Source of the DNA: Sphingomonas sp.
Lineage (GTDB): Bacteria > Pseudomonadota > Alphaproteobacteria > Sphingomonadales > Sphingomonadaceae
Reading direction: 5' to 3'
DNA: 64,000 nt
NCBI GenBank assembly: GCA_019635535.1
Contig: JAHBZH010000001.1
Location: 627,001-691,000 of the forward strand
Made by a program: the position numbers and the translations under genes. A model generated the notes under the pieces. It was given only the letters and a program-made list of their open reading frames with translations, had not been told where the DNA came from and ran no database searches. Numbering within the stretch: position 1 is the stretch's first letter; each line of letters starts with the position of its first letter. This document shows positions 8,573 to 18,938 of this stretch, in pieces.

Positions 8573-9607
8573 ATGACATTGATCCTCGGCATCGAATCGA
8601 GCTGCGACGAGACGGCGGCGGCGCTGGTGACGTCCGACCGTCGCATTCTTGCGCACCGGCTCGCCGGGCAGGAAGAAGCGCACCGGCCCTATGGCGGGGT
8701 GGTGCCGGAAATCGCCGCGCGCGCGCATGTCGAGATTCTGCCCAGCCTGGTCGAGGAGGTGCTGGCCGAAGCGGGCGTGACGCTGGCCGAGGTGGATGCG
8801 ATCGCCGCCACCGCCGGGCCGGGCCTGATCGGCGGCGTGATGGTCGGCCTCGTCACCGCCAAGGGCCTCGCGCTCGCCAGCGGCAAGCCGCTTGTGGCGG
8901 TCAATCACCTCGAGGCCCACGCGCTCTCGCCGATGCTCGACGCGCCGGACCTCGCCTTTCCCTATCTGCTGCTGCTCGTCTCTGGCGGTCATTGCCAATT
9001 GCTGTTCGTCGAAGGCGTCGGCCGCTATCGCCGGCTCGCCACGACGATCGACGACGCGGCCGGCGAAGCGTTCGACAAGACGGCGAAGCTGCTCGGCCTC
9101 GGCTATCCCGGCGGCCCGGCGGTGGAGCGCGCGGCCGAGGCGGGCGATCCCGCCGCCGTGCCGCTGCCGCGCCCGCTGGCCGGATCGGACGAGCCGCACT
9201 TCTCCTTCGCCGGCCTGAAGAGCGCGGTGTTGCGTGCGCATGAGAGCGGCCGCTACGGCGATGCCGATCTCGCCGCCTCCTTCCAGCGGGCGGTGGTCGA
9301 TTGCCTGGTGGACCGGACGGCGCGCGCGATCCACGCGGCGCCGGGCGCTACCGCGCTGGTCGTCGCGGGCGGCGTCGCGGCCAACCGGGCGATCCGGGGC
9401 GCGCTCACCGAGCTGGCGCGGGGCCACGATCTGCCCTTTGTCGCGCCGCCGCTCTGGCTGTGCACCGACAATGCGGCGATGATCGGCTGGGCGGGGGCGC
9501 TGCGGTTCGAACAGGGGCTGATCGACGGTCTGGACGCGCCGGCGCGCGCGCGGTGGCCGCTCGATCCGGATGCGGAAAAGGCGCGCGGCGCGGGGGTGAA
9601 GGCATGA
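8573..9607 (+). CDS. tsaD: tRNA N6-adenosine threonylcarbamoyltransferase
   Basis: Transfers threonylcarbamoyl to A37 of tRNAs reading ANN codons, together with TsaB and TsaE. The 344-residue product begins MTLILGIESSCDETAAAL, the classic TsaD start. The metal-binding HLEAH motif lies near residues 110-114, LLLVSGGHCQL follows, and the ASKHA ATP-binding motif VVAGGVAANRAIR is towards the C-terminus. The ATG at 8573 has AGGGA about 9 nt upstream and gives the normal length; an ATG at 8555 would add six residues. The stop overlaps gpsA by ATGA. Confidence 0.97.
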   Translation: MTLILGIESSCDETAAALVTSDRRILAHRLAGQEEAHRPYGGVVPEIAARAHVEILPSLVEEVLAEAGVTLAEVDAIAATAGPGLIGGVMVGLVTAKGLALASGKPLVAVNHLEAHALSPMLDAPDLAFPYLLLLVSGGHCQLLFVEGVGRYRRLATTIDDAAGEAFDKTAKLLGLGYPGGPAVERAAEAGDPAAVPLPRPLAGSDEPHFSFAGLKSAVLRAHESGRYGDADLAASFQRAVVDCLVDRTARAIHAAPGATALVVAGGVAANRAIRGALTELARGHDLPFVAPPLWLCTDNAAMIGWAGALRFEQGLIDGLDAPARARWPLDPDAEKARGAGVKA

Positions 9608-10581
9608 GGATCGGGGTTATCGGCGCGGGCGCGTGGGGGACAGCGCTGGCGCAGGTCGCGGCGGATGCGGGCGACGACGTGCGGATCTGGGCGCTCGAGG
9701 AGGAGGTCGTCGCGTCGATCAATTCGGCTCATGAAAACGCGCTCTATCTGCCGGGCCAGACGCTCAGCCCGTCATTGCGCGCCACCGGCGATCTCGCCGA
9801 TCTGGCGGACCGCGAAGCCGTGCTGGTGGTCACTCCGGCCCAGCATCTGCGCCGGGTGCTCGCCCGCCTGCCGGTCGCCCATGTCCCGCTGGTGCTCTGC
9901 TCCAAGGGGATCGAGGAGGGCAGCGGCAAGCTGATGACCGAGGTCGCGGCCGAGGCGCAGCCGGACGCGCCGATCGCGGTCCTGTCCGGCCCGTCCTTCG
10001 CCGACGAGGTGGCGAAGGGGCTGCCCGCTGCGCTCACTCTGGCGACGGCCGATTCCGCGCTCGGCGACCGGCTCGTGACCCGGCTCGGCCGGCCCCATTT
10101 CCGGACCTATTATTCGGATGACGTGATCGGTGCGGAGGTGGGCGGGGCGGTCAAGAATGTGATCGCCATCGCCTGCGGCGTGGTCGAGGGGCTGGGGCTC
10201 GGGCTCAACGCCCGCGCCGCGCTGATCGCGCGGGGCTTCGCGGAGATGACCCGCTTCGGGCTGGCCAAGGGGGCGCGGGCGGAGACGCTGGCGGGGCTGG
10301 CCGGGCTCGGCGATCTCGTCCTCACCTGCTCGTCCACCAGCTCGCGCAATTTCAGCCTCGGCAAGGGGCTGGGCGAGGGCAAGCGCGCTGCCGACCTGCT
10401 CGCCGACCGGCGGACGGTGGCGGAAGGCGCCTTCACCGCGCCGGTGCTGCGTCAGGCGGCGGCCGATATCGGCGTCGACATGCCGATCGTGGAGGCGGTC
10501 TGCGCGCTCCTCGCGGACGTGCCGGTGCAATCGGTGGTCGAGGAATTGCTGGCCCGCCCGCTGAGGAGCGAAGGGGTTTAG
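9604..10581 (+). CDS. gpsA: NAD(P)-dependent glycerol-3-phosphate dehydrogenase
   Basis: Reduces dihydroxyacetone phosphate to sn-glycerol 3-phosphate for phospholipid synthesis. The 325-residue protein opens with the Rossmann motif IGVIGAGAWGTALAQVA (residues 3-19). The substrate segment SGPSFADEVAKGLPAAL lies near 124-140, and the catalytic lysine is in GAVKNVIAIACGVVEGLGLG. The ATG overlaps the tsaD stop by 4 nt, a pairing seen widely in alphaproteobacteria, so the two are probably translationally coupled. Confidence 0.97.
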   Translation: MRIGVIGAGAWGTALAQVAADAGDDVRIWALEEEVVASINSAHENALYLPGQTLSPSLRATGDLADLADREAVLVVTPAQHLRRVLARLPVAHVPLVLCSKGIEEGSGKLMTEVAAEAQPDAPIAVLSGPSFADEVAKGLPAALTLATADSALGDRLVTRLGRPHFRTYYSDDVIGAEVGGAVKNVIAIACGVVEGLGLGLNARAALIARGFAEMTRFGLAKGARAETLAGLAGLGDLVLTCSSTSSRNFSLGKGLGEGKRAADLLADRRTVAEGAFTAPVLRQAAADIGVDMPIVEAVCALLADVPVQSVVEELLARPLRSEGV

Positions 10582-10592
10582 GTCATACCGAC

Positions 10593-10760
10593 CTAGAAAT
10601 CCCAGCAGATGCCCTTGTTCTCCCAGTCGCCGTAGCGGGTGGGTTCCTTGCCCTTGGGGCCGCCATGTTCCTCGACGGACGGGGCTTCTTCCGGAACCGG
10701 CACGGGCGGGCTCTCGGAGAGATAGGCGGGCGGTTTCACGTGCGGCGGGCGCTCGGCCAT
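10593..10760 (-). CDS. DUF1674 / succinate dehydrogenase assembly factor 4-like protein
   Basis: A 55-residue protein starting at the ATG at 10760 (MAERPPHVKPPAYLSE) and ending in GGPKGKEPTRYGDWENKGICWDF. The GGPKGPEPTRYGDWE..G...DF ending is the signature of DUF1674, homologous to mitochondrial SDHAF4/Sdh8, which binds flavinylated SdhA before assembly. The N-terminus is proline-rich and probably disordered. It is convergent with gpsA with an 11-nt gap. Confidence 0.9.
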   Translation of the reverse strand: MAERPPHVKPPAYLSESPPVPVPEEAPSVEEHGGPKGKEPTRYGDWENKGICWDF

Positions 10761-10826
10761 GGGGGTTCCATTTGAAAAAGGGACGTCTTTCCCCCACATT
10801 TCGGACGAGGAGGACGTTTAGGCAAG

Positions 10827-11756
10827 ATGAGCTTTTTCAGGACGATGCTGCTGCTCGCGGCGCTGACCGCCCTGTTCATGGGCCTGGGCTACACGATCGG
10901 CGGGTCGGGCGGCGCGATGATCGCGCTCGTCGTCGCGGCCGGCATGAACGTCTTCACCTACTGGAATGCCGACAGGATCGTGCTGCGCATGCACAATGCG
11001 CGCGAGGTGGATGCGCGCGCCGCGCCGCAGCTCCACGGCATCGTGCGCGAGCTTGCGACGCGCGCCAACATGCCGATGCCGAAAGTCTATCTGATCGACG
11101 AACAGCATCCGAACGCCTTCGCCACCGGCCGCAACCCGCAGAACGCCGCCGTCGCCGCGACGACAGGCCTGCTGCGCATCCTCGACCATGACGAGGTGGC
11201 GGCGGTGATGGCGCACGAGCTCGCCCATGTGAAAAATCGCGATACGCTCGTGATGACGATGACGGCGACCATCGCCGGCGCGATCGCGATGCTCGCCAAT
11301 TTCGGTCTCTTCTTCCGGGGCAACGGCAACCAGAACATCATCGCCATCCTGCTCGCGGTCATCGTCGCGCCCTTCGCGGCGATGATCGTCCAGCTCGCGA
11401 TCAGCCGGACGCGCGAATATGGCGCGGATCGCGGCGGCGCGGAGATTCACGGCAATCCGCGCGCGCTTGCCTCGGCGCTCGCCAAGCTGGCGCAGGGCGC
11501 GCAGCGCATCCCCAATCCGGTCGCGGCGCGCAATCCCGCCGCTTCGGCGCTCTACATCGTGCCCGGCCTCGCGCGCGGCGGCGATTCGATGTTCTCGACC
11601 CATCCGGCGACCGAGAACCGCATCGCCGCGCTGGAGGCGATGACGCGTGAGCCCGGCTTCGCCCAGGTCGCGGCGCCGCCCCGCGAGGCGACGGGGCTGG
11701 ATGCTGAGCGCACCGTGCGCGTGTCGTCCCTCGATCCGCTCGGACGGCGGGACTGA
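10827..11756 (+). CDS. htpX: Membrane zinc metalloprotease HtpX
   Basis: Heat-shock-type M48 protease of the inner membrane that degrades damaged membrane proteins. The 309-residue protein has two N-terminal helices (about residues 5-25 and 28-48), the zinc motif HELAH (His130, Glu131, His134), and a second hydrophobic pair around 145-195 ([39 protein letters not shown]). The third zinc ligand is the glutamate in [10 protein letters not shown]. The gene is followed without a gap by rsmB, whose N-terminal coding begins at or inside the htpX stop. Confidence 0.96.
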   Translation: MSFFRTMLLLAALTALFMGLGYTIGGSGGAMIALVVAAGMNVFTYWNADRIVLRMHNAREVDARAAPQLHGIVRELATRANMPMPKVYLIDEQHPNAFATGRNPQNAAVAATTGLLRILDHDEVAAVMAHELAHVKNRDTLVMTMTATIAGAIAMLANFGLFFRGNGNQNIIAILLAVIVAPFAAMIVQLAISRTREYGADRGGAEIHGNPRALASALAKLAQGAQRIPNPVAARNPAASALYIVPGLARGGDSMFSTHPATENRIAALEAMTREPGFAQVAAPPREATGLDAERTVRVSSLDPLGRRD

Positions 11757-11815
11757 GCCGCGCCGACCCGCCGGGCACGTCCGCGCGGCGTGCCGCGCTG
11801 CGCCTGCTCGATGCG

Positions 11816-12961
11816 GTGCTGCGCAAGGGGCTGCCGCTCGAAGCGGCGCTCGACGGCGCGGCGCGCGATCTCGACAAAAGCGAGGATCGGGCGCTGGCCC
11901 ACGCCATCGTCGCGGAAACGCTGCGCCGCCTGCCCGATCTCGACGCGTTGATCGACCGGGCGACGAAGCAGCGGCTTCCCGACGATGCCAAGGCGCGGTT
12001 CGCGCTGCGCATCGCGCTCGTCCAGGCGCTGCGGCTCGGCACGCCGCCCCATGCGGCCATCTCCACCGTCCTGCCGCTGGTCGACGGCGGCCCGCGCAAG
12101 CTGGTCCATGGCGTGTTCGGGACGGCGATGCGCGGCGGCTGGACGCTGCCGGAGGTGCCGGCATTGCCCGATCCGGTCGCGCTGCGTTGGCACGGCGCCT
12201 GGGGCGACGACGTGGTCGCCGCCGCGTCCCGCCTGATCGCCACGCCGCCGCCCATCGATCTGGCCTTCGCGCCGGAGGATGCGCCGGATGTGGAAGGGCT
12301 CAGCCTGATGCCCGGCCATCTGCGCTTGCCGCGCGGCACCGACGTCGCCGCCTTGCCCGGCTATGCGGGCGGCCGCTGGTGGGTGCAGGACATTTCCGCC
12401 TCGCTGCCCGCGCGCCTGCTCGGCGCTGGCGAGGGCCGTACGGTGCTCGACCTGTGCGCCGCGCCGGGCGGCAAGACGATGCAGCTCGCTGCGTCCGGCT
12501 GGAAGGTGACGGCCGTGGACGCCTCGGAAAGTCGCCTCGCGCGACTTTCGGACAATCTCGCCCGCACGGGCCTCGAGGCGGAGGTGATCGCCGCCGACGT
12601 GATGACATGGGCCCCGCCCGGCCCGGTCGATGCGATCCTGCTCGACGCGCCCTGCTCGGCGACCGGCATCTTCCGCCGCCATCCCGACGTGCTGCACCGG
12701 GTCCGGCCCAAAGCGATCGCCGCGCTGGCCGAAGCGCAGCAGGCGATGCTCGCCCGCGCTTGCCAGTGGCTGAAGCCCGGCGGCGCTTTGGTCTATTCGG
12801 TCTGCTCGCTGGAGCCGCAGGAGGGCGAGGCGGTCGCCCGCGCCTTCCTCGAAACCCATCCCGACTTCGCGCAGGAGGAGGAGCAGCGCATCCTGCCCGG
12901 CATGCATGAGGCGTCGGGCGGCGCCGACAGCTTCTATCTGACCCGTTTCCGGCGCAATTAG
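11816..12961 (+). CDS. rsmB: 16S rRNA (cytosine-C5)-methyltransferase RsmB family
   Basis: S-adenosylmethionine-dependent m5C methyltransferase of the RsmB/NOP2 family. It has an N-terminal NusB-like domain (about residues 1-130) and a Rossmann catalytic domain with VLDLCAAPGGKTMQLA (AdoMet motif I), LLDAPCSATGIFRRHP, and the catalytic cysteine in LVYSVCSLEPQEGE. I give the GTG at 11816 as start because it is the first ordinary start codon. However, the family-typical residues SARRAALRLLDAVLRKG are encoded upstream, with no ATG, GTG or TTG back to the in-frame stop at 11705. A CTG at 11753 that overlaps the htpX stop (CTGA) may be the true start. Confidence 0.93.
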   Translation: MLRKGLPLEAALDGAARDLDKSEDRALAHAIVAETLRRLPDLDALIDRATKQRLPDDAKARFALRIALVQALRLGTPPHAAISTVLPLVDGGPRKLVHGVFGTAMRGGWTLPEVPALPDPVALRWHGAWGDDVVAAASRLIATPPPIDLAFAPEDAPDVEGLSLMPGHLRLPRGTDVAALPGYAGGRWWVQDISASLPARLLGAGEGRTVLDLCAAPGGKTMQLAASGWKVTAVDASESRLARLSDNLARTGLEAEVIAADVMTWAPPGPVDAILLDAPCSATGIFRRHPDVLHRVRPKAIAALAEAQQAMLARACQWLKPGGALVYSVCSLEPQEGEAVARAFLETHPDFAQEEEQRILPGMHEASGGADSFYLTRFRRN

Positions 12962-12989
12962 CCGGGGATAAGTCCGCCCCCTTCCTTGC

Positions 12990-13006
12990 CCCCCGAGTCG
13001 CGGGGG
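12990..13006 (+). terminator. GC hairpin between rsmB and rpe
   Basis: The arms CCCCCG and CGGGGG enclose a 5-nt loop, 29 nt after the rsmB stop and 17 nt before the rpe GTG. There is no U-run behind it. It could be a weak or factor-assisted terminator or attenuate rpe translation. Confidence 0.3.
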
Positions 13007-13022
13007 TGCTAGATTCGCCGCC

Positions 13023-13685
13023 GTGCAGCAGAGCGTCCGCATCTCCCCCTCGATCCTCTCGGCCGATTTCGCGCGACTGGGCGAGGAGGTACGCGCGATC
13101 GACGCGGCGGGCGCGGACTGGATCCATGTCGATGTGATGGACGGCCATTTCGTGCCCAACATCACGATCGGGCCGGCGGTGGTGAAGGCGCTCAGGCCCC
13201 ATACGACGAAGCCGTTCGACGTCCATCTGATGATCTCGCCGGTGGACCTCTATCTGGAGGCCTTCGCCGAGGCCGGGGCGGACACGATCACCGTCCATCC
13301 CGAGGCCGGCCCGCATCTTCACCGCACGATCCAGGCGATCAAGGCGCTGGGCAAGCGCGCCGGCGTGTCGCTCAATCCCGCGACGCCCGCCAAGGCGCTC
13401 GATTATGTGCTGGAGGAAATCGATCTCGTTCTGGTGATGAGCGTCAATCCCGGCTTCGGCGGGCAAAGGTTCATCGAAAGCCAGCTCCGCAAGGTCGAGG
13501 CGATCCGCAAGCAGATCGACAGGCTGGGCAAGCCGATCGACCTCGAAGTCGATGGCGGCATCGACCAGTCCAATTGCCGCCGCGTGATCGAGGCGGGCGC
13601 CGACGCGCTCGTCGCCGGGACCGCCACCTTCAAGGGCGGCCCCGCCGCTTATGCCGACAATATCCGGGCGCTGAGAGGATCATGA
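13023..13685 (+). CDS. rpe: Ribulose-phosphate 3-epimerase
   Basis: Interconverts ribulose 5-phosphate and xylulose 5-phosphate. The 220-residue TIM barrel starts at a GTG ([20 protein letters not shown]). It shows family motifs [41 protein letters not shown] and LEVDGGI with the catalytic aspartates and metal-binding histidines in place. The final VAGTATF..P is the phosphate-binding end. The stop overlaps the heparinase gene by ATGA, coupling the two. Confidence 0.97.
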   Translation: MQQSVRISPSILSADFARLGEEVRAIDAAGADWIHVDVMDGHFVPNITIGPAVVKALRPHTTKPFDVHLMISPVDLYLEAFAEAGADTITVHPEAGPHLHRTIQAIKALGKRAGVSLNPATPAKALDYVLEEIDLVLVMSVNPGFGGQRFIESQLRKVEAIRKQIDRLGKPIDLEVDGGIDQSNCRRVIEAGADALVAGTATFKGGPAAYADNIRALRGS

Positions 13686-15427
13686 GCCTGCTCGAGCGGA
13701 TCGACCCCGAGATCGAGCCGGGCGAGATCGAGCAGGGCAAGCGGCTGATCCGGGTCGGCGACGATCGCGGCCTCTCGCTGATCGAGCGGATGAGCTACCG
13801 GTTGCACCGGCTCGCCTGGAAGACGCCGCTGCACAAATTGCGCCTGCGCGGCCGGGTGCCGCTGAAGCTGCTCGCCGTGCCGAAGGATCCCGTCGCCGGC
13901 GACAAGGCGGCGGGCGAGGCGCTGCTGGAGGGCGTCTTCCTCCACAACGGCCACGAATTGCCGGTGGACGGCGTCGATTTCACCGCCGCCGGCTTTCCCG
14001 ACGATGTCGCCGATTATCTCCAAAGCTTCGCCTGGCTGCGCGACCTCGCCGCCGCCGCGACCCGCGAGCGCGGCGCGAAGGTCGCCGAAAAGGCGATGCG
14101 CAAATGGCTGGACGCTTATGGCGAGCATGTCAGCGAACCGGCCTGGCGCGCCGATCTGTGGGGGCGGCGCATCCTCTTCTGGACGGCCTATGCGCCCTAT
14201 ATCCTGTCGAGCAACGACATCGTCTATCGCTCCTCGGTGCTCTACGCGCTGGCGCGCGGCGCCCGGCATCTCGATCGCGGTGCCGACAAGGTCGTGCCCG
14301 GTCTGCCGCGCGTCACCGCCTGGTGCGGCGTCATCGCCGCCGCTCTGGTCGTCCAGGGCGGCCCGGCGCGCCTCAAATCGGGCGAGGCGGGGTTGACCCG
14401 CGCGCTCGCCGTCTCGCTGCACGAGGATGGCGGCCTGATCAGCCGCGCCCCGGTCGAGCAGCTCGCGCTCGTGGAAATCCTCGCCCAGCTCCGCTCCGCC
14501 TATATCGCCGCGCGGCGCGAGGTGCCGGACTGGCTCGGCGAGGTGCTGGCCGGGACGGTCGGCGCCCTGCTCGCCGTCACGCTCGGCGACGATGCGCTCT
14601 CCTCCTGGCAGGGCGGCAACATGGTCCGCCGCCGCCGGGTGCTCGCCGCCGTCGAGGCCTCCGCCGTCACCTCGCGCGCGCTGCGCCAGGCGCGCGGCTG
14701 GGGCTATCAGCGGCTCCAGTGCAAGCAGAGCGTGCTGGTGTTCGATGCCGCGCCGCCCCCGCCGCCCCGCGCCTTGTCGGGGGGCTGCGCTTCCACGCTC
14801 GCCTTCGAATTCTCGGACGGCGAATCGCGCCTGATCGTCAATTGCGGCGGCGAAGGCGCGGGCAAGGGCACCTTGCCCGAGGCGCTGGCCAGCGGCCTGC
14901 GCACCACCGCCGCCCATTCCACCCTGACGCTCGCCGACCGGAATTCGACCGCGATCCACGAGGACGGCTCGCTCGGCAAGGGCGTCGGCGCGGTCGAGAT
15001 GTCGCGCGATCAGACCGCCGGCATCGCCCGGGTCGAGGCAACGCATGACGGCTATGCCAAGCGCTACGGCCTGATCCACGAGCGCCGGCTGGTCCTCACG
15101 CCTGATGGGCGCCAGCTCACCGGCGAGGACATCCTCCACCCCGCGCCCAAGCGCCGCCGCCGCACCGAGCCGGTGCCGTTCGCGGTGCGCTTCCACCTCG
15201 CGCCCGCCGTCGAGGTGACGGCCACTGCCGACGGGCAGGGCGCGCTGCTGCGCATCCGGGGCGGCGCCGTCTGGCAGTTCCGCTGCCGGGGCGGCCAGCT
15301 CATGGTGGAGGACAGCCTCTGGATCGACGGGGCCGCGCAGCCCCAGCCGACCCTGATGCTCGCCGTCGCCGGCGAGACGCCGCCGGCCGGCATGACCATA
15401 TCCTGGGAGATGAAGCGGGCCTCATAA
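13682..15427 (+). CDS. Heparinase II/III family protein
   Basis: A 581-residue protein of the heparinase II/III-like fold: an N-terminal helical (alpha/alpha toroid) region to about residue 340 and a C-terminal beta-rich domain with [28 protein letters not shown] and [15 protein letters not shown]. The segments LRDLAAA, WDAYG-type and [20 protein letters not shown] fit the toroid domain. No signal peptide is visible, so it may act inside the cell or on a lipid-linked glycan; the substrate is unknown. It lies between rpe and purH, coupled to rpe by a 4-nt overlap. Confidence 0.88.
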   Translation: MSLLERIDPEIEPGEIEQGKRLIRVGDDRGLSLIERMSYRLHRLAWKTPLHKLRLRGRVPLKLLAVPKDPVAGDKAAGEALLEGVFLHNGHELPVDGVDFTAAGFPDDVADYLQSFAWLRDLAAAATRERGAKVAEKAMRKWLDAYGEHVSEPAWRADLWGRRILFWTAYAPYILSSNDIVYRSSVLYALARGARHLDRGADKVVPGLPRVTAWCGVIAAALVVQGGPARLKSGEAGLTRALAVSLHEDGGLISRAPVEQLALVEILAQLRSAYIAARREVPDWLGEVLAGTVGALLAVTLGDDALSSWQGGNMVRRRRVLAAVEASAVTSRALRQARGWGYQRLQCKQSVLVFDAAPPPPPRALSGGCASTLAFEFSDGESRLIVNCGGEGAGKGTLPEALASGLRTTAAHSTLTLADRNSTAIHEDGSLGKGVGAVEMSRDQTAGIARVEATHDGYAKRYGLIHERRLVLTPDGRQLTGEDILHPAPKRRRRTEPVPFAVRFHLAPAVEVTATADGQGALLRIRGGAVWQFRCRGGQLMVEDSLWIDGAAQPQPTLMLAVAGETPPAGMTISWEMKRAS

Positions 15428-15430
15428 TAT

Positions 15431-15500
15431 CCGTCATGCCAGCGAAGGCTGGCATCCATGCTGAGTCCGTATGGACCCCAGCCTTCGCTGGGGTGACGGA
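15431..15500. repeat. Dispersed palindromic intergenic repeat
   Basis: A compound inverted repeat between the heparinase and purH genes. It begins CCGTCATGCCAGCGAAGG and ends CCTTCGCTGGGGTGACGGA, with a smaller inner palindrome GCCAGCGAAGGCTGGC. Related elements occur at 29066 and 45449. It may serve as a transcript-end hairpin. Confidence 0.8.
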
Positions 15501-15552
15501 ATGCTAGGGAGCCGCTAAGGCCACGGCGATTCCACCCTTGCAGGACACCTCC

Positions 15553-17142
15553 ATGACCGACGTGAAAGTCACGCGCGCGCTTCTGTCCGTTTCCGACAAG
15601 ACCGGGCTGGTCGAGCTCGGCCAGGCCCTCGTCCGCCACAATGTCGAGCTGGTGTCCACCGGCGGCACCGCGAAGGCGCTGCGCGACGCGGGGCTGGCGG
15701 TGAAGGACGTTTCCGACCTCACCGGCTTTCCCGAGATGATGGACGGGCGGGTCAAGACGCTGCACCCGAAGGTGCATGGCGGCCTGCTCGCCGTGCGCGA
15801 CGATCCCGCCCATGCCGCCGCGATGGCCGATCACGGCATCGGCGCGATCGACCTGGTCGTGGTCAATCTCTACCCCTTCGCCGCCACCGTCGCGAAGGGC
15901 GCGGAGCGGGACGAGATCATCGAGAATATCGATATCGGCGGCCCATCGATGGTGCGTTCGGCTGCCAAGAACCATGAATATGTCGGCATCGTCACCGATC
16001 CGGCCGATTATGCCGAGGTCATCGCCGCGCTGGACGCCAGCGGCGGCATGACGTCGCTGGGCCTGCGCCGCCGCCTTGCCGCCAAGGCTTATGCCGCCAC
16101 CGCCGAATATGACGCGACGATCGCCTCCTGGTTCGCCTTCGCCGATCAGGGGCAGATGTTCCCGCCCCGGCTCAGCGTCCCGCTCCGTCTCGGCCAGAGC
16201 CTGCGCTACGGCGAGAATCCGCATCAGAGCGCGGCGCTCTATCTCCCTGCCTTCGCGCCGGGCGGCAGCCTCGCCGATCACCGGCAGGTGCAGGGCAAGG
16301 AATTGTCCTACAACAATCTCAACGACGTGGACGCGGCGCTGGAGCTGGTCTCCGAATTCCGCGACGCCGATCCGACCTGCGTCATCGTCAAGCACGCCAA
16401 TCCGTGCGGCGTCGCCACCGCCGCCACCCTCGCCGAGGCCTACAAGGCGGCATTCGAATGCGACAGCGTGTCGGCATTCGGCGGCATCGTCGCGCTCAAC
16501 CGCCCGCTCGACGGCGCGACCGCCGAGGCGATCGCCGGCATCTTCACCGAAGTCGTCGCGGCGCCCGACGCCGACGCGGACGCGCTGGAAATCTTCGCGA
16601 AGAAGAAGAATCTGCGCCTGATCCTCACCGGCCCCCTGAGTGATCCCGCGCGCGGCGGCATCATGCTGAAGACCATCGCCGGCGGCGCGCTCGTCCAGTC
16701 GCGCGACAACGGCATCGTCGCGCGCGACCAGCTCAAGGTTGTGACGAAGCGGGCGCCGAGCGAGCGGGAGCTGGCCGATTGCCTGTTCGCCTGGCAGGTC
16801 GCCAAGCATGTGAAGTCCAACGCCATCGTCTACGCCAAGGACGGCGGCACCGCCGGCATCGGCGCCGGTCAGATGAACCGGCTCGAATCCGCCCGCATCG
16901 CCGCCTGGAAGGCGAAGGACGCGGCGGAGAAGGCGGGCTGGGCCGAGCCCCGCACGATCGGCTCGGCGGTCGCCTCCGACGCCTTCTTCCCCTTCGCCGA
17001 CGGCCTGCTCGCCGCGGTCGAGGCGGGGGCGACGGCGGTGATCCAGCCGGGCGGCTCGATCCGCGACGAGGAGGTCATCGCCGCCGCCGACGAAGCGGGC
17101 CTCGCGATGGTCTTCACCGGCATGCGCCATTTCCGGCACTGA
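15553..17142 (+). CDS. purH: Bifunctional AICAR transformylase / IMP cyclohydrolase
   Basis: Catalyses the last two steps of IMP synthesis. The 529-residue protein starts at the ATG at 15553 ([19 protein letters not shown]) with AGGACACC just upstream. It contains an MGS-like cyclohydrolase domain (about residues 1-150; [42 protein letters not shown]) and the transformylase domain with [23 protein letters not shown] and a C-terminal [18 protein letters not shown]. Full length and intact. No purine-riboswitch-like structure is visible upstream. Confidence 0.98.
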   Translation: MTDVKVTRALLSVSDKTGLVELGQALVRHNVELVSTGGTAKALRDAGLAVKDVSDLTGFPEMMDGRVKTLHPKVHGGLLAVRDDPAHAAAMADHGIGAIDLVVVNLYPFAATVAKGAERDEIIENIDIGGPSMVRSAAKNHEYVGIVTDPADYAEVIAALDASGGMTSLGLRRRLAAKAYAATAEYDATIASWFAFADQGQMFPPRLSVPLRLGQSLRYGENPHQSAALYLPAFAPGGSLADHRQVQGKELSYNNLNDVDAALELVSEFRDADPTCVIVKHANPCGVATAATLAEAYKAAFECDSVSAFGGIVALNRPLDGATAEAIAGIFTEVVAAPDADADALEIFAKKKNLRLILTGPLSDPARGGIMLKTIAGGALVQSRDNGIVARDQLKVVTKRAPSERELADCLFAWQVAKHVKSNAIVYAKDGGTAGIGAGQMNRLESARIAAWKAKDAAEKAGWAEPRTIGSAVASDAFFPFADGLLAAVEAGATAVIQPGGSIRDEEVIAAADEAGLAMVFTGMRHFRH

Positions 17143-17149
17143 GGCCGGA

Positions 17150-18679
17150 TCAGCCGTCCTTCCCGCCCGGCACCGGAAGCGTCGCCGTCTCGTCGCCATG
17201 TCGGCGGAAGAGCACGCGGTCTTCGTGGGTGAAGCCGCGCAGCCAGATGACCAGCCCGAACGTGAACAGGATGGCGGGGATGCCGAAGGCGAGCTCCACC
17301 CATTCGTAAGCGGGCGGGACCTGCAGGAAGGCGAAGCCGACCACCACCGCCGCCGCCGCCGCCCAGATCAGCGGCCAGCGCCAGCCCTGCACCGGCGCGC
17401 CGAGCAGCCGAGCCAGCAGGCTGGATTTCAGCACCGAGGCGAGGCCGAGCGCGAGCATCAGGGCGATCGCCGCGCCGGCGGTCTGGAAGGCCTCCGACCA
17501 GCCGAGCGTCCGCATGGCGAGGATGATGCCCACCGTCAGCACCGCCTGCACGCCGAGCATGAGCAGCGAGATCAGCAGGTTGCGGTGCCGCGCGACATAG
17601 ACCAGGGCCGCCTCCGACACCGCCGCCGTCGCCGCCACGACTTCCGCGGCGAGCAGGAAGGCGAGCGCCGCCGTGCCGCCGACGAACGCGCCGCCCGGGC
17701 CGACCAGGCCCATCACCGCCTCGCCCGGCAGGCCGAGCGCGAGGCCGATGCCCGCCTGCGCGGCGATGATCCAGAAGCCGACCTGGCGCACCTGCTTCGC
17801 CACCGCCTTGCGGTCGTCCTCCGCCAATTTCTGGGTGATGACCGGGGCGAGGATCGGATCGAAGCTGGTCTTGAGCTTCTGCGGCAGCGAGGCGACCTGC
17901 TGCGCGACATAATAGACGCCGACCCAGTAAGGCGCGACGAACAGGCCGAGGATCGCGATGTCGAGCCGTCGCGACCCCCATTCGATCGCGTCGGCGGCGG
18001 CGAGCGGGATGTTGCGCCGCGCCACCGCCATCAGCTCGGCCGGCCGGGGTTTCCATCCGCGCGGCAGGCCGTAGCTGCGCCCCAGCCGCCAGAAGGCGGT
18101 CGCGAGCCCGGCCGCGATCGAGACGACATAGGCGATGATCAGGCCATCGCGCGAGGAGACGAAGACCAGCAGGCCGGCGGCGATGCTGATCGTCCAGGGC
18201 TCGACGATCGCCCGGACATGGACGGTCGAGGCGACGTCGTGGCGATAGGCGAGCGCGGCGAGCGCCACGTCCGCCCCGGCGATGCCGAAGATGACGAGCG
18301 GCAGCAGCCATTCCGCGCCGCGTATGTCGCCCGACGGGAACATCGCCTGCGGAAAGGCCATCAGGATGAGGCTGGCGGCCGCCGAGGCGATGAAGGCGGC
18401 GAGCAGCCCGTCCCACACCACCCAGACATGCGGCCGGTCGGTATTCGACAATTGCTGGGCGAGCCCGCGCTTCAGGCCGATCGTGGCGAGCTGCGCGGCC
18501 AGCTCGATGACGATGATCGCATAGGCGAAGCGGCCGAGCAGCTCCGGCCCGTAATAATGGCCGGCGATGAACAGGAAGGGCAGCCGCGCGGCGAGCCGCA
18601 GCAGGAAGCCGAAGAAATTGGTCCGCCCGCCCTTCGCCAGCGCGGCGATGTCCTGATCGGGGGCCGACGTCGCGGTCAC
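17150..18679 (-). CDS. Oligosaccharide flippase (Wzx-like) membrane protein
   Basis: A 509-residue polytopic protein with about 12-14 hydrophobic segments across its length. The start, [41 protein letters not shown], matches the polysaccharide-biosynthesis/MOP flippase superfamily that moves lipid-linked glycans across the inner membrane. The start is a GTG at 18679, 5 nt after the small upstream gene. No glycosyltransferase genes accompany it here, so the transported glycan is unknown. It is convergent with purH with a 7-nt gap. Confidence 0.88.
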   Translation of the reverse strand: MTATSAPDQDIAALAKGGRTNFFGFLLRLAARLPFLFIAGHYYGPELLGRFAYAIIVIELAAQLATIGLKRGLAQQLSNTDRPHVWVVWDGLLAAFIASAAASLILMAFPQAMFPSGDIRGAEWLLPLVIFGIAGADVALAALAYRHDVASTVHVRAIVEPWTISIAAGLLVFVSSRDGLIIAYVVSIAAGLATAFWRLGRSYGLPRGWKPRPAELMAVARRNIPLAAADAIEWGSRRLDIAILGLFVAPYWVGVYYVAQQVASLPQKLKTSFDPILAPVITQKLAEDDRKAVAKQVRQVGFWIIAAQAGIGLALGLPGEAVMGLVGPGGAFVGGTAALAFLLAAEVVAATAAVSEAALVYVARHRNLLISLLMLGVQAVLTVGIILAMRTLGWSEAFQTAGAAIALMLALGLASVLKSSLLARLLGAPVQGWRWPLIWAAAAAVVVGFAFLQVPPAYEWVELAFGIPAILFTFGLVIWLRGFTHEDRVLFRRHGDETATLPVPGGKDG

Positions 18680-18684
18680 ATTAG

Positions 18685-18927
18685 CTACCGGAGCGTCCAG
18701 ACACTCTTCGATCCGACCTTGTGAAAGCCAAGAGCGCCTTTATCCCTCAAGCGCTGGGCGGCCCAGCGCATATCATACTGCCATGAATAGAAATAATCCC
18801 CAGCACTCTTCAAATCTGCTTCGTGGTCCAACCAAATCTGACGTGCAACCTCATTGATCGATGCCCGTCCACCCAACTCACCTAAAGCCTCTTTGACCCA
18901 TTCTTTCAGGTTTTCGCGAAAGCCCAT
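18685..18927 (-). CDS. Small winged-helix-like protein, unknown function
   Basis: An 80-residue protein whose sequence (GELGGRASINEVARQIW, then MRWAAQRLRDKGAL and VGSKSVWTL) reads like a small winged helix-turn-helix of the kind found at the N-terminus of Mrr-type or HARE-HTH proteins. No enzymatic domain is attached. Codon use is visibly less GC-biased than in polA and the flippase gene on either side, suggesting recent acquisition. It lies 5 nt upstream of the flippase start on the same strand. DNA binding is inference only. Confidence 0.7.
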   Translation of the reverse strand: MGFRENLKEWVKEALGELGGRASINEVARQIWLDHEADLKSAGDYFYSWQYDMRWAAQRLRDKGALGFHKVGSKSVWTLR

Positions 18928-18938
18928 TTTGACCCTCC

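Noticed and set aside
15064..17199. 711-codon minus-strand open frame opposite purH
   Set aside because: Antisense to an intact purH; its only distinctive stretch is translation of the palindromic repeat at 15431.
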